Of a stretch of DNA of 58,553 nucleotides, positions 27,915 through 36,773 are shown in pieces. Every line of letters starts with the position of its first letter. Within the stretch, counting starts at the first letter, position 1. The stretch is from NCBI GenBank assembly GCA_016870395.1, contig VGBT01000015.1, positions 1 through 58,553 on the forward strand, read 5' to 3'. The translations under genes and the position numbers were made by a program. The notes below the pieces were generated by a model. The model did not search any database. It was not told the origin of the DNA and saw only the letters and a program-made list of their open reading frames with translations. Source of the stretch: Actinomycetota bacterium. GTDB lineage: Bacteria; Actinomycetota; Acidimicrobiia; IMCC26256; JAENVU01.

Positions 27915-28739
27915 ATGGTGCGCGCCACGAGCCTCGTGACGGCGATCGCGGCGCTGTGCGCCGAGGCCGCGGCCGACGCCCCGAGCGCCGACGAGCTGGC
28001 CTGGGTGCTGACGGCGGCCGAGCCTCGGGCCACCGTCGTGGGCGACCCCGATGTCGGCATCGCCGCCGTCGCGCTGCACCCCGAGGGCGCGTACCTTCGG
28101 CTCCTTGCGGTGCACCCGCGCGCACGCCGCCGCGGCCATGGCCGCGAGCTCCTCGCCGAGGCGGAGGCCGTCGCGCGTGCGGGCGGCGCGCCGTGGCTCC
28201 AGGTGGGCGCCGAGGCCCCCTGGTACCTGTGGCCGGGCGTGGACACCGCCGAGCTCGGTCTGCTGTGCCTGCTCGAACGCGCGAGATACACGCGGGTCGA
28301 CAGTGCATGGAACATGGGCGTCGCGCTCGCCGGGCTCCCGCACGATCCCGGCGGGTGGCGAGTCGCACGCGGCACGGATCGCGATGCGATCGACGCGTGG
28401 ACGCAGGCCCACTGGGTGCATTGGGGAGCGGAGATGCTACGCGCGCTCGCGCTGGGCCGGCTCGTCGTCACGAGCGACGACGACGGGATCGCAGCCGCGT
28501 GCGCGTACGGCGTGTGCCGCGACCGTTACGTCGGGCCGGTCGCGGTGCGCCCCGACCTGCTCGGGCGTGGGTCCGGACAGGCAGCCTTGCTGGGCGCGCT
28601 GCACCGGATGCGGGCCGAAGGGCACAAGCACGCGGAGATCTCCTGGGTCGGTCCCATCTGCCCGTACGTGCGGGTCGGGGCGACGATCGACCGCATCCTC
28701 TCGATCCAGCGCAAGGACCTCACCGTCTCCCGAGGCTGA
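27915..28739 (+). CDS. Tandem GNAT N-acetyltransferase
   Basis: A 274-residue protein with two GNAT-type acetyl-CoA-binding motifs: LRLLAVHPRARRRGHGREL (near residue 60) and GPVAVRPDLLGRGSGQAALL (near residue 210). The first keeps RRGHG and the second GRGSG pyrophosphate loops. The arrangement is like mycothiol-synthase-type double GNATs, but the substrate cannot be told. Leaderless promoter; divergent from the GAF protein. Confidence 0.8.
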   Translation: MVRATSLVTAIAALCAEAAADAPSADELAWVLTAAEPRATVVGDPDVGIAAVALHPEGAYLRLLAVHPRARRRGHGRELLAEAEAVARAGGAPWLQVGAEAPWYLWPGVDTAELGLLCLLERARYTRVDSAWNMGVALAGLPHDPGGWRVARGTDRDAIDAWTQAHWVHWGAEMLRALALGRLVVTSDDDGIAAACAYGVCRDRYVGPVAVRPDLLGRGSGQAALLGALHRMRAEGHKHAEISWVGPICPYVRVGATIDRILSIQRKDLTVSRG

Positions 28740-28767
28740 GGCCTGCAATCTCGGCGAGGAGCCCGGT

Positions 28768-28917
28768 TCAGGAAGCGATGCGAACGACACACGCGTTGCC
28801 GACCCCCGCGTATCGACCCGGCGTGCACGTGAGCACGATCACCTGGCAGTCCCGGCCGGCCGTCGCGAGCACCGCGCCCATGCGCTCGGCTGGACCGATC
28901 CCGACAGGCCCGAGCTC
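28768..28917 (-). pseudogene. Relic: C-terminus of an SMC/RecN-like ATPase
   Basis: In the 242-base gap before the alcohol dehydrogenase, the minus strand reads a C-terminal tail: ERMGAVLATA, then CQVIVLTCTPGRYAGVG and a final VVRIAS stop. The QVIVLTC-P-RY pattern is the last strand of SMC-like chromosome or DNA-repair ATPases. No Walker A, coiled coil or start codon survives on this side. This assignment rests on a short motif and is tentative. Confidence 0.4.
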
Positions 28918-28981
28918 GCTTCTGGCGCTCGGGGCCTTTGCTCGGGCATGGTAAACGGACCGATCCACGGCAGGAAGACCC

Positions 28982-30019
28982 GTGCAGGCACTACAGCTCA
29001 CCGAGTTCAAGCATCCGCCCGAGCTGCGGGAGGTCGACGACCCGACGCCGGGACCGGGCGAGGTGCTGGTGCGGGTCGGCGGGGCCGGAGCCTGCCACTC
29101 CGACCTGCACATGCTGCACGACTTCGAGCCCGGCACGGTGCCGTTCGAGACCCCGTTCACGATCGGCCACGAGAACGCCGGATGGGTCGAGGCGCTGGGC
29201 GCGGGCGTCCGCGGGCTTGAGGTCGGCGAGCCGGTCGCCGTGTACGGACCATGGGGCTGCGGGTCCTGTCCGCGCTGCCGTCAGGGGATGGAGAACTACT
29301 GCGTGCGTCAGGCCGAGCTCCCCGTGGCGGGAGGCGGGCTCGGCACCGACGGCGGCATGGCGCCCCTGCTGCTCGTCCCGAGCCCGCGGCTGCTCGTCCC
29401 CCTCCACGACCTCGACCCCGTCGACGCGGCGCCGCTCACCGACGCGGGGCTCACCCCGTACCACGCGGTCAAGCGGTCGCTCGACCGGTTGGTGCCCGGG
29501 TCCACCGCCGTGGTCATCGGTGCGGGCGGGCTGGGTCACATGGCCATCCAGATCCTCGAGCACCTGAGCGCGGCGCAGATCGTCGCCGTCGACACGAACC
29601 CCGAGGCGTTGCACCTCGCGCAGGCCGTCGGGGCCCGTCACGCCCTCGTGCCCGGCCCCGAGGCGATCGCCGAGATCCGGGCGCTCACGGGCGGCGTGGG
29701 CGCCGACGTGGTGCTCGACATCGTGGGCGTCGAAGAGACCCTCGCGCTCGGGGCAGCGGTCAGCCGTTCGCTCGGGCACCTGACGCTCGTGGGGATCGGC
29801 GGCGGCTCGTACCCGTTCGGGTTCTTCACCGTGCCCTACGAGGTGTCCCTCGCGTCCACGTACTGGGGTTCTCTGCCCGAGCTGATCGAGGTGCTCGCGC
29901 TGGCCGAGGCCGGGAAGGTGCGCGCCCACGTCGAGCGCTACGACCTGGCGGACGCCGCGCAGGCGTACGAGGACCTCGCCGAAGGCAAGGTCTGCGGCCG
30001 CGCCGTCGTCGTGCCCTGA
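28982..30019 (+). CDS. Zinc-dependent alcohol dehydrogenase (MDR family)
   Basis: A 345-residue medium-chain dehydrogenase. The catalytic zinc ligands are C38 (ACHSDLH), H63 and E64 (IGHENAG). The structural zinc has four Cys: C93, C96, C99 and C107 (CGSCPRCRQGMENYC). The Rossmann motif is VIGAGGLGHMAIQI, and VDTNPEAL carries an acidic residue after beta-2, so NAD is the likely cofactor. GTG start. It may oxidise an alcohol intermediate for the SDR/CoA-transferase genes nearby. Confidence 0.92.
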   Translation: MQALQLTEFKHPPELREVDDPTPGPGEVLVRVGGAGACHSDLHMLHDFEPGTVPFETPFTIGHENAGWVEALGAGVRGLEVGEPVAVYGPWGCGSCPRCRQGMENYCVRQAELPVAGGGLGTDGGMAPLLLVPSPRLLVPLHDLDPVDAAPLTDAGLTPYHAVKRSLDRLVPGSTAVVIGAGGLGHMAIQILEHLSAAQIVAVDTNPEALHLAQAVGARHALVPGPEAIAEIRALTGGVGADVVLDIVGVEETLALGAAVSRSLGHLTLVGIGGGSYPFGFFTVPYEVSLASTYWGSLPELIEVLALAEAGKVRAHVERYDLADAAQAYEDLAEGKVCGRAVVVP

Positions 30020-30035
30020 GCTTGCCTCCCGGCGC

Positions 30036-30090
30036 GTTGGTGACCGAATTTGTCGTAGCACCTGTCGTAGCGGCGGTTTGGATCACCAAC
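30036..30090. repeat. Inverted repeat and short direct repeat before the SDR gene
   Basis: GTTGGTGA (30036-30043) pairs with TCACCAAC (30083-30090). Between them TGTCGTAGC occurs twice, 12 bases apart (30051 and 30063). The region lies just upstream of the SDR -10 box, so operator function is possible; a terminator for the alcohol dehydrogenase is an alternative. Confidence 0.4.
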
Positions 30091-30102
30091 GGTCGGAGGG
30101 CG

Positions 30103-30108
30103 TACCGT
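30103..30108 (+). promoter_or_regulatory. Leaderless -10 box of the SDR gene
   Basis: TACCGT ends 7 bases before the GTG at 30116. Confidence 0.45.
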
Positions 30109-30115
30109 CGCCGGC

Positions 30116-30901
30116 GTGCTGGAGCGACTCCGACTCGACGGCAAGGCCGCGATTATCACCGGTGCCGGGCGTGGCATCGGCGCTGCGTGTGCGCTCGCGC
30201 TCGCCGAGGCGGGGGCCGACATCGTGCTCGCCTCGCGCACCGAGGACCAGCTCGAAATGGTGGCAGACCAGGCCCGCCGGCTCGGCGCGCGCGCGGTCGT
30301 CGTGCCCACGGACGTGAACGACAACGACGCCGTGGCCGCCCTCGCAACCCGCTGCGTCGACGAGCTCGGCAGCATCGACGTGGTGGTCAACAACGCTGGC
30401 GGCTCCATGCCCCGCCCGTTCCTCGACACCAGCCCGGGCTACCTCGAGCGCGCGTTCCACTTCAACACCACCACCGCGTTCGTGCTGTCCAAGGCCGCGG
30501 TGCCGGTGATGCTCGAGCAGGGCAGCGGCGCGATCGTCAACATCTCCTCCGCGATCGGGCGCCTCCGTGACCGCGGCATGCTCGCCTACGGCACCGCCAA
30601 GGCCGCCCTCACGCACATGACCCGCCTGATGGCCGCCGACCTCGCGCCGAAGATCCGGGTCAATGCGATCGCCGTCGGGTCGATCGCGACCAGCGCCCTC
30701 GAGACCGTGCTCACCGACGACGCGATCCGCTCCCGGATGATCGAGGGCACGCCCCTGAAGCGCCTCGGCGAGCCCGACGACATCGCGCTGTGCGCGCTCT
30801 ACCTCGTGTCTCCGGCGGCGAGCTTCGTCACCGGCAAGGTGTACGAGGTCGACGGCGGCCTCGAGGAAGCCAACCTCGCGCTCGGCCTGCCCGACCTGTG
30901 A
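30116..30901 (+). CDS. Short-chain dehydrogenase/reductase
   Basis: A 261-residue classical SDR: cofactor motif TGAGRGIG (15-22), NNAGGS, catalytic Ser in NISSAIGR, Tyr158 and Lys162 in YGTAK, and VYEVDGGLEE at the C-terminus. SRTEDQ after beta-2 suggests NADP(H). Its context between a zinc alcohol dehydrogenase and LLM/FAD oxidoreductases suggests a catabolic alcohol or ketone step. Leaderless promoter. Confidence 0.92.
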   Translation: MLERLRLDGKAAIITGAGRGIGAACALALAEAGADIVLASRTEDQLEMVADQARRLGARAVVVPTDVNDNDAVAALATRCVDELGSIDVVVNNAGGSMPRPFLDTSPGYLERAFHFNTTTAFVLSKAAVPVMLEQGSGAIVNISSAIGRLRDRGMLAYGTAKAALTHMTRLMAADLAPKIRVNAIAVGSIATSALETVLTDDAIRSRMIEGTPLKRLGEPDDIALCALYLVSPAASFVTGKVYEVDGGLEEANLALGLPDL

Positions 30902-30920
30902 GGCCCGGCACCCGGCGAGC

Positions 30921-31010
30921 GGGACCTTTCTCGTCTCGAGCTTCACCTCGCCGATCGTCGTCGAGCTCCAACCCGACGGCACGACCCGCGAGATCCACGT
31001 CGGTACCTGA
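30921..31010 (+). other. Possible C-terminal gene relic
   Basis: In the 127-base gap after the SDR, one frame reads GTFLVSSFTSPIVVELQ followed by PDGTTREIHVGT and TGA. The composition looks like a beta-rich protein end rather than chance, but I recognise no family and there is no start. Also possible: ordinary spacer. Confidence 0.2.
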
Positions 31011-31028
31011 CCCCACCATGGAGCACTG

Positions 31029-31901
31029 ATGCGCTGGACCGTCGCGTTCCCCATGTTCCCGGCCGAGCACCTCCTGCCGATGGCCCGCGCGGCGGAGGCC
31101 GCCGGCTTCGACACGATCACCGTCCCCGACTCGGTCTTCTTCCCCGAGACCGTGTCGGCCGACTACCCCTACTCCGGTGACGGGTCTCGCTTCTGGGCTC
31201 CCGAGACCCCGTTCGTCGACCCGTTCGTCGCGATCAGCGCGATGGCTGCGGTCACCGAGCGCATCCGGTTCCTGACCAACGTGGTGAAGCTCCCCATCCG
31301 AGACCCGCTGCTCGTCGCGAAGCAGCTCTCCTCGATGGCGGTGCTCTCGGGCGAGCGGGTGGCCCTCGGCGTCGGGCTTTCCTGGATCCCCGAGGAGTTC
31401 GCCTGGACCCACACCGCGATGCGCACGCGGGGCAAGCGGGCCGACGAGATGATCGAGATCCTCCGCCTGATCTGTCGCGACGGTCCGCACTGGGTCGAGT
31501 ACCACGGACAGCACTACGACTTCGACCGGCTGATGATGGCGCCGGCCCCGGTTGAGCCCGTGCCGATCTTCGTGGGTGGCCTCTCCGAGCCCGGGCTCCG
31601 CCGCGCGGCACGCCTGGCCGACGGCTGGATCTCCGTGCAGAACACCGAGGCCGAGATCACGGGCGCGATCGACGCGCTCACGCGATACCGCGCGGAGTAC
31701 GGGCGCGCGGAGGAGCCGTTCGAGGTGAACGCGCTCTGCGTCGACGCGTTCGACCTCGACGGCTACCACCGGCTCGCGGAGGCAGGCGTCACCGAGCTCC
31801 AGGCGGTGCCCTGGTACTTCTACGGCGGCGATCCCGAGGACCTCTCGGTCCGGCTGGACTCGTTGGCGCGCTTCGCCGACGAGGTCATCGCGAGGTTTTG
31901 A
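31029..31901 (+). CDS. LLM class (probably F420-dependent) oxidoreductase
   Basis: A 290-residue luciferase-like TIM-barrel protein: WTVAFPMFPAEHLLPMARAAE, DTITVPDSVFFPE, RIRFLTNVVKLPIRDPLLVAKQ, GVGLSWIPEEF and PIFVGGLSEPGLRRAARLADGW. These match the F420-binding branch common in actinobacteria rather than bacterial luciferase. Reaction unknown: hydride transfer to a keto, ene or nitro group. Its TGA overlaps the start of the FAD oxidoreductase gene as TTGA, so the two are coupled. Confidence 0.87.
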   Translation: MRWTVAFPMFPAEHLLPMARAAEAAGFDTITVPDSVFFPETVSADYPYSGDGSRFWAPETPFVDPFVAISAMAAVTERIRFLTNVVKLPIRDPLLVAKQLSSMAVLSGERVALGVGLSWIPEEFAWTHTAMRTRGKRADEMIEILRLICRDGPHWVEYHGQHYDFDRLMMAPAPVEPVPIFVGGLSEPGLRRAARLADGWISVQNTEAEITGAIDALTRYRAEYGRAEEPFEVNALCVDAFDLDGYHRLAEAGVTELQAVPWYFYGGDPEDLSVRLDSLARFADEVIARF

Positions 31902-33373
31902 CGGCCGTGAGCCCGCACGGCGCGGTCGGGCCGATCGAGCCGCTCGCGGCCGAGTCGGTCCGGCACTGGGACGACGAGGCCGACGTGGTGGTGGTGGGCC
32001 TGGGCTGCGCGGGGACCAGCGCCGCGATCACGGCAGCGGAGTCCGGCGCCGACGTCCTCGCGCTCGAGCGCGCCGGCGCGCCCGGCGGCACCTCCGCGCT
32101 GTCCGGCGGCCTTATCTACCTCGGCGGCGGAACACCGGTGCAGGAGGCCTGCGGCTTCCCCGACACACCCGAGAACATGGAGCGGTTCCTCCTCGCCGCG
32201 TGCGGGCCCGGCGCCGACGCCGACAAGGTGCACCGCTACTGTGCCGACTCGGTCGATCACTTCCACTGGCTCGTCGACCACGGCGTCCCGTTCTCGCCGA
32301 CGTTCAACGACGAGCCCAACCGCGAGCCCTTCGACGACGCCGGCCTGGTGTTCTCGGGCGGCGAGGACTCGTGGCCGTTCACCGAGATCGCCGAACCCGC
32401 GGCGCGCGGGCACCATCCGCGATTCCCAGACACCGCGGGTGGCTTCCTCATGGAGTGCCTTGCCGGCGCGCTGGGACGGACCGACGCGCGCGTGATCGGC
32501 GACACGACCGCGGTCCGGCTGGTCTCCGACCGCGACGGCGCCGTGGCCGGCGCCGTGGTCCGGGCCGACGGCGCCGAGCGCGTGGTGCGCGCCCGCCGCG
32601 GTGCGGTGCTCGCGGCCGGTGGCTTCGTGTTCAACGAGGCGATGCTCGAGCACTACTGCCCCACGGTCCTGCAGACCTACGAGGCCTGGCGCATCGGCCA
32701 GCCCAACGACGACGGGCGCGGCATCCGCCTCGGCCAGGGCGCAGGCGGCGCGCTCCGCCGGATGCACGTGTTCGAGTGTGCGCTGCCACTCGGGCCCCCG
32801 CACCGCATGGCGCGGGCGTTGCTTGTGAACCGCGACGGGCGGCGCTTCGTGAACGAGGACACCTACACCGGCCGCATCGGGCACCAGGCGCTCGTCGACC
32901 AGGGCGGTGAGGTGTACATGATCGTGAGCGAGGAGATCTTCGAGGTCAACTTCGTCGGGATGCGCGTCGCGTGGGCCGCGGAGACCGTGGAGGAGCTCGC
33001 CCGCGACATCGGGCTGCCCGAGGCGGGGCTCGCCGCGACGGTCGCGCGCTACAACGACGCCGCGACGCGCGGCAAGGACCCCGAGTGGCACAAGGCACCC
33101 GACTTCCTCGTGCCGCTGCGCGCTCCGTTCGGCGCGGTCGACCTGCGCGTGGCGTCGAAGACGATCTACGCGCCGTTCACCCTCGGCGGCCTGGCTACCG
33201 ACATCGACGGCCGCGTGCTGACCGAGCACGGGGAGCCCGTCGGGGGCCTGTTCGCCGCGGGACGCACCACGGCGGGGATTGCCGCGGGCGGCTACGTGAG
33301 CGGCATCTCGCTCGGCGACGGCACGTTCTTCGGCCGCCGCGCCGGAGCCGCCGCGACGCGCACCGCTCCCTGA
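31898..33373 (+). CDS. FAD-dependent oxidoreductase (fumarate reductase/KstD-like)
   Basis: A 491-residue flavoprotein. The FAD dinucleotide motif is VVVGLGCAGTSAAITAAESGA, followed by GAPGGTSALSGG, and the C-terminal FAD clamp is AAGRTTAGIAAGGYVSG. It belongs to the fumarate reductase/3-ketosteroid-delta1-dehydrogenase superfamily; I cannot choose between them. No flavin-linking His or cytochrome domain. TTG start (or GTG at 31907), overlapping the LLM gene stop by 4 bases, so the two may work on one substrate. Confidence 0.85.
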   Translation: MTAVSPHGAVGPIEPLAAESVRHWDDEADVVVVGLGCAGTSAAITAAESGADVLALERAGAPGGTSALSGGLIYLGGGTPVQEACGFPDTPENMERFLLAACGPGADADKVHRYCADSVDHFHWLVDHGVPFSPTFNDEPNREPFDDAGLVFSGGEDSWPFTEIAEPAARGHHPRFPDTAGGFLMECLAGALGRTDARVIGDTTAVRLVSDRDGAVAGAVVRADGAERVVRARRGAVLAAGGFVFNEAMLEHYCPTVLQTYEAWRIGQPNDDGRGIRLGQGAGGALRRMHVFECALPLGPPHRMARALLVNRDGRRFVNEDTYTGRIGHQALVDQGGEVYMIVSEEIFEVNFVGMRVAWAAETVEELARDIGLPEAGLAATVARYNDAATRGKDPEWHKAPDFLVPLRAPFGAVDLRVASKTIYAPFTLGGLATDIDGRVLTEHGEPVGGLFAAGRTTAGIAAGGYVSGISLGDGTFFGRRAGAAATRTAP

Positions 33374-33387
33374 GCAGCACGATGCCG

Positions 33388-33421
33388 ACCCACCTGCGGC
33401 GCCGAACGCGTGAGGGTGGGT
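33388..33421. terminator. Hairpin between convergent genes
   Basis: ACCCACC (33388-33394) pairs with GGTGGGT (33415-33421), loop 20 bases. It lies between the convergent FAD oxidoreductase and alpha/beta hydrolase genes and touches the hydrolase stop codon. No T tract, as usual in this GC-rich DNA. Confidence 0.4.
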
Positions 33422-34359
33422 CAGGCGGCGTGCCAGGCGACGTCGCGGCAAGCCTCGAGCATCGGCGCCGCGAACGTCGAGCGCGAGCACGCGAGGTGGC
33501 CGCCGACGTGCTCCACCACCCGGGTCCGCGGGATCGCGGCCGCGAGCTCGCCCTGGGTGGCCGGCATCACGACCCGGTCACGGGTGGTGATCACGACCGA
33601 CGTGGGCACGTCGACCTCGCGGATCCACCCGGTCGCGTCGTAGCGGGTGATCATGCGGGCAGACTCCACGAGCATCCGCACGTCGTGGCGGCGTAGCTCC
33701 TCGGCGGCCCACTCGAGAAAGCCGGCCGGACGATGGGCCCGGGCCCGACGAAGGAGTCGGGCACCGGTCGCCGGCAGCGCCGCGAGCGGCTCGGTGAGGC
33801 GCGCCGCCCCCGCGAGCCCGGCCAGCCACGCGTCGAAGCTGCGCCCCGCGACCGTGCCGCGCTGGAAGTCGGCCGCCGTCGCGCACAGCACGAGTCCCGA
33901 GACCTGCTTGGGGTGCCGGTGCCATAGCAGCTGGGCGATCGGTCCGCCCATGGAGTAGCCGGCCGCGACGACCGGGCCGGTGCCCAGCTCGTCGAGCAGC
34001 GCCGCGAGATCGTCCGCGCTGTCCGAGAGACGCACGTGGCGGCGTGACCGTAGCCCGCGTCCGTGCCCGCGCAGGTCGGGCGCCACCACCCGGAACTCCT
34101 GCCCGAGCGTCTCGAAGGTGCGGAACCAGTTGAGCCCGCCGCTGGCCATCCAGCCGTGGAGCAACAGCACCGTCGGCGCCCCGAGCGGTCCCGGGACCTC
34201 ACGCACGAACGTGGTGCCTCGCCCCGGCAGCTCGACCCGGCGACCGACGGGGATGGGCGGCCGATACCGGCCGTCGGGGCCGCGCACGGGAGCGGGCACG
34301 AGGTCTCCCGTGAGCAGCCGCAACACCTCGGCACCGCTCGGTGTTCTCCTCGGTGGCAT
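33421..34359 (-). CDS. Alpha/beta hydrolase
   Basis: A 312-residue hydrolase without signal peptide. HGWMASGGLNW holds the oxyanion region, AGYSMGGP has the nucleophile Ser, ITTRDRVV the acidic region, and VEHVGGHLACS the catalytic His. The start at 34359 follows a GGGGGGG ribosome site; an in-frame ATG at 34389 lacks one. Cytoplasmic esterase or C-C hydrolase; substrate unknown. Confidence 0.87.
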   Translation of the reverse strand: MPPRRTPSGAEVLRLLTGDLVPAPVRGPDGRYRPPIPVGRRVELPGRGTTFVREVPGPLGAPTVLLLHGWMASGGLNWFRTFETLGQEFRVVAPDLRGHGRGLRSRRHVRLSDSADDLAALLDELGTGPVVAAGYSMGGPIAQLLWHRHPKQVSGLVLCATAADFQRGTVAGRSFDAWLAGLAGAARLTEPLAALPATGARLLRRARAHRPAGFLEWAAEELRRHDVRMLVESARMITRYDATGWIREVDVPTSVVITTRDRVVMPATQGELAAAIPRTRVVEHVGGHLACSRSTFAAPMLEACRDVAWHAA

Positions 34360-34418
34360 CGCCCCCCCTGGAAGCCACGCGAAGTGCACATCTTGGCACA
34401 GCTACCGCCCGTATCGGG

Positions 34419-35333
34419 TCACCGCTCGGCGCCGGCCACCTCCTCGGTGTCGGGCGCCCGGGCCCCGGCCTTCAGCTCGTCGGGCGACGGTGCGTAGCCC
34501 GCGGCCCTGTCGATCATGCGGTAGGCGTCGGAGAGCAGACCCTCGTGCTGCTCGTGGTGGCGATGCCGCGCGAGCCACGCCGTCACGAGGCAGCCCGCCA
34601 CGAACGCGAGGAGCGGGATGACGATCCCGAGCATGTCGGCGAAGATCGTGGCCAGCAGGTCGCCCACGCTGTTGACGACCCCAAACCAGCTCTGGCGCGT
34701 CACCGTGCCCACGACCCATGCCGCGAGGCCGCCGGCAAGCAGCGTCCCCGCGATCGCGAGCGGCACCACCAGTGCCTGCATCGGCTTCGCGGACACGGCC
34801 AGCAGCTTGCGCCGCCGCCACACCGCGATGCCGAGCACCAGGGCGGCGCCACCGGCGCCGAGCGCCGCGACCGCCACCAGCGCGCTGCCGAGTGGCTGGA
34901 ACTCGTCGAGCCCCACCACCTCGACCCTGCTCGGGCGCTCCGGGTCGTAACGGATCTCCACCCGACGCGGCACCCATCGCGTCGAGTCGAGGTGCACCTG
35001 AGTCCGCTGCCACGCGTAGTCGGCATCGGTGTACGCGAGGCGAAGCCCGAGGCCGTCGTCGGAGCGCGCCGCGACCACGGTCGCCTCGGTCGTGATCCAG
35101 TCCTCGCGCACGCTGGTCTCGTGGCGCCAGTCGGACCAGGCCCGATCGAGGAGTCGCGCGCCGGTCACCACGAGGGGAACGGCCAGCACGACGAGCACAA
35201 TGCTGATCGCGCCGATCACGAGACGCAGCGGGTTTCGCACGAGGCGCGCAGCCCCGTCGCCCACGCGCCGGGCGCGCGCCGTCACCCGTTCGACCGCGCG
35301 CTCGAGTCGTCGTGGCTGGTGGTCGCTGGGCAC
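34419..35333 (-). CDS. Membrane protein with DUF3592-like domain
   Basis: A 304-residue protein with a basic N-terminus, one transmembrane helix (about 37-60), an outer DUF3592-like beta domain (TTEATVVAARSDDGLGLRLAYT, then RYDPERPSRVEV), three further helices (about 150-170, 185-212 and 230-255) and a His-rich cytoplasmic turn (HRHHEQHEG). GTG start with AGGAG upstream. Function unknown. Confidence 0.7.
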   Translation of the reverse strand: MPSDHQPRRLERAVERVTARARRVGDGAARLVRNPLRLVIGAISIVLVVLAVPLVVTGARLLDRAWSDWRHETSVREDWITTEATVVAARSDDGLGLRLAYTDADYAWQRTQVHLDSTRWVPRRVEIRYDPERPSRVEVVGLDEFQPLGSALVAVAALGAGGAALVLGIAVWRRRKLLAVSAKPMQALVVPLAIAGTLLAGGLAAWVVGTVTRQSWFGVVNSVGDLLATIFADMLGIVIPLLAFVAGCLVTAWLARHRHHEQHEGLLSDAYRMIDRAAGYAPSPDELKAGARAPDTEEVAGAER

Positions 35334-35443
35334 GGGGCTCCTCGGGGCTTGTCCGGGAGATCGGCATCTCCGGCGCGAACCTGACGCCTCATGCTCGCGC
35401 CCCCGGGTGCCCCGAACCGGTCGCCCCCGAGCTGCTCACCCCT

Positions 35444-36649
35444 TCAGCCCGGGACGGCGGCCTTGAGCAGCGCCTCGTTCGGATGGTCGGGCAGCTCGAG
35501 GAGCGGCTGCGCGATCTCCTCCACCGTGGGCCCAACCCGGGCTGCGATCGGTGCCAGCACGTCGAGGTCGAAGCCGTAGAGCCGCGCCGCGTTGCCGGAG
35601 AGCAGCTGGCGCAGCTCGGAGGGGTCCGCGTCGCAGAAGAGCTGACGCAGATGCTCGCGGGTGAACGGCGCGGTCCCCTCGTCGTGCGGGTAGTCGCTCC
35701 CCCACATCCACCGGTCGGTCCCGAGCACCGTACGAGCCGCGACGTCAGCCGGGCCTGGCTGGCTCACCCCGACCCAGCAGCTCTGCCGGAAGTACTCGGT
35801 CGCGCTCTTCGGAAGGACGTGCTCCTCGGAGTACCGCAGCTCTCCGGTACGGCCCGTCTTGCGAATCTGGTCGAGCACGCCGTCCATCTGGCGCAGCATC
35901 GGCGGCAACCAGGCACAGCCCATCTCGGTCATCACGAACTTCATGTTCGGGAAGCGTTCGAACACGCCCGACAGCAAGAGCTGCACGAACGGCCGCTGCG
36001 AGTAGAACTGCACCTCGTTGATGTAGAGCAGCGCGGACACCCCGTACCTTCCGTAGTCGGGCAACCCGGTCCCTCCGTGGCTGTTGACGGGCAGCTCGAG
36101 CTCCTCGCATGCCCTCCAGAACGGGTCGTACTTCGGGTCGTACAGCGGGTCCACGTAGTCGACGTCGGGCGGGATCGACGAGACGAGCACGCCGCCGCGC
36201 AGACCGTGCTCCTTGATCCAGTGCGCATCTGCGATCGCGTCGTCGAGATCGTTGAGGAACACTTGGCCGATGCCGGCGCGCCGTTCCCGAAAGCGCTCGC
36301 AGAAGTCGGCCATCCAGCGGTTGTGGGCGCGGATCCCGGCGAGGCGGTGCTCGTACTCGTCAGGCTTCGGCGGTCGCGCGAACAGCACGAAGCTCGGGAA
36401 GAACGGCGGGACCGTGTTGGGATAGACCACCTCACCGACGATCCCATCGGCCTCAAGGTCTCCGTTGCGCCGCTCGTCGTCCCAGTTGCGCATCCGCCCA
36501 TCGTCCTGGAGGTCACGGAACGGGTTCTTGTACTTGCCGCGCCAGGCGTCGAAGTCCTCCAGGTAGCGCTCCTCGAGGTACTCGCGGTACATCGCGTGGC
36601 TGCCACCGGCGTGGCAGTCGGAGGAGATGATCGTGTAGCGGTCGGTCAT
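35444..36649 (-). CDS. ACMSD-type amidohydrolase (PF04909), copy 1
   Basis: A 401-residue metal-dependent hydrolase or decarboxylase of the aminocarboxymuconate-semialdehyde decarboxylase group. SSDCHAGG holds the N-terminal metal motif (D-x-H), NSHGGTGLP a middle His, and MWGSDYPHDEGT the C-terminal Asp. It starts TDRYTIISSDCHAGGSH. A paralogue of the same length (401) lies at 56860-58065, about half identical by eye. A GACAAT box lies 7 bases before the ATG. Role likely in aromatic or dicarboxylate breakdown. Confidence 0.88.
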   Translation of the reverse strand: MTDRYTIISSDCHAGGSHAMYREYLEERYLEDFDAWRGKYKNPFRDLQDDGRMRNWDDERRNGDLEADGIVGEVVYPNTVPPFFPSFVLFARPPKPDEYEHRLAGIRAHNRWMADFCERFRERRAGIGQVFLNDLDDAIADAHWIKEHGLRGGVLVSSIPPDVDYVDPLYDPKYDPFWRACEELELPVNSHGGTGLPDYGRYGVSALLYINEVQFYSQRPFVQLLLSGVFERFPNMKFVMTEMGCAWLPPMLRQMDGVLDQIRKTGRTGELRYSEEHVLPKSATEYFRQSCWVGVSQPGPADVAARTVLGTDRWMWGSDYPHDEGTAPFTREHLRQLFCDADPSELRQLLSGNAARLYGFDLDVLAPIAARVGPTVEEIAQPLLELPDHPNEALLKAAVPG

Positions 36650-36773
36650 GATCCCATTGTCGACCGCCCGGCTCGGCCCGGCAACACGGCACACCCGCGA
36701 GCGGCTGCGCGCCCCTCCGCATCCGGCTGCGACCAGCACCTAGGCTCCCGCCAAACGAGTTGAAGGGGACGCG

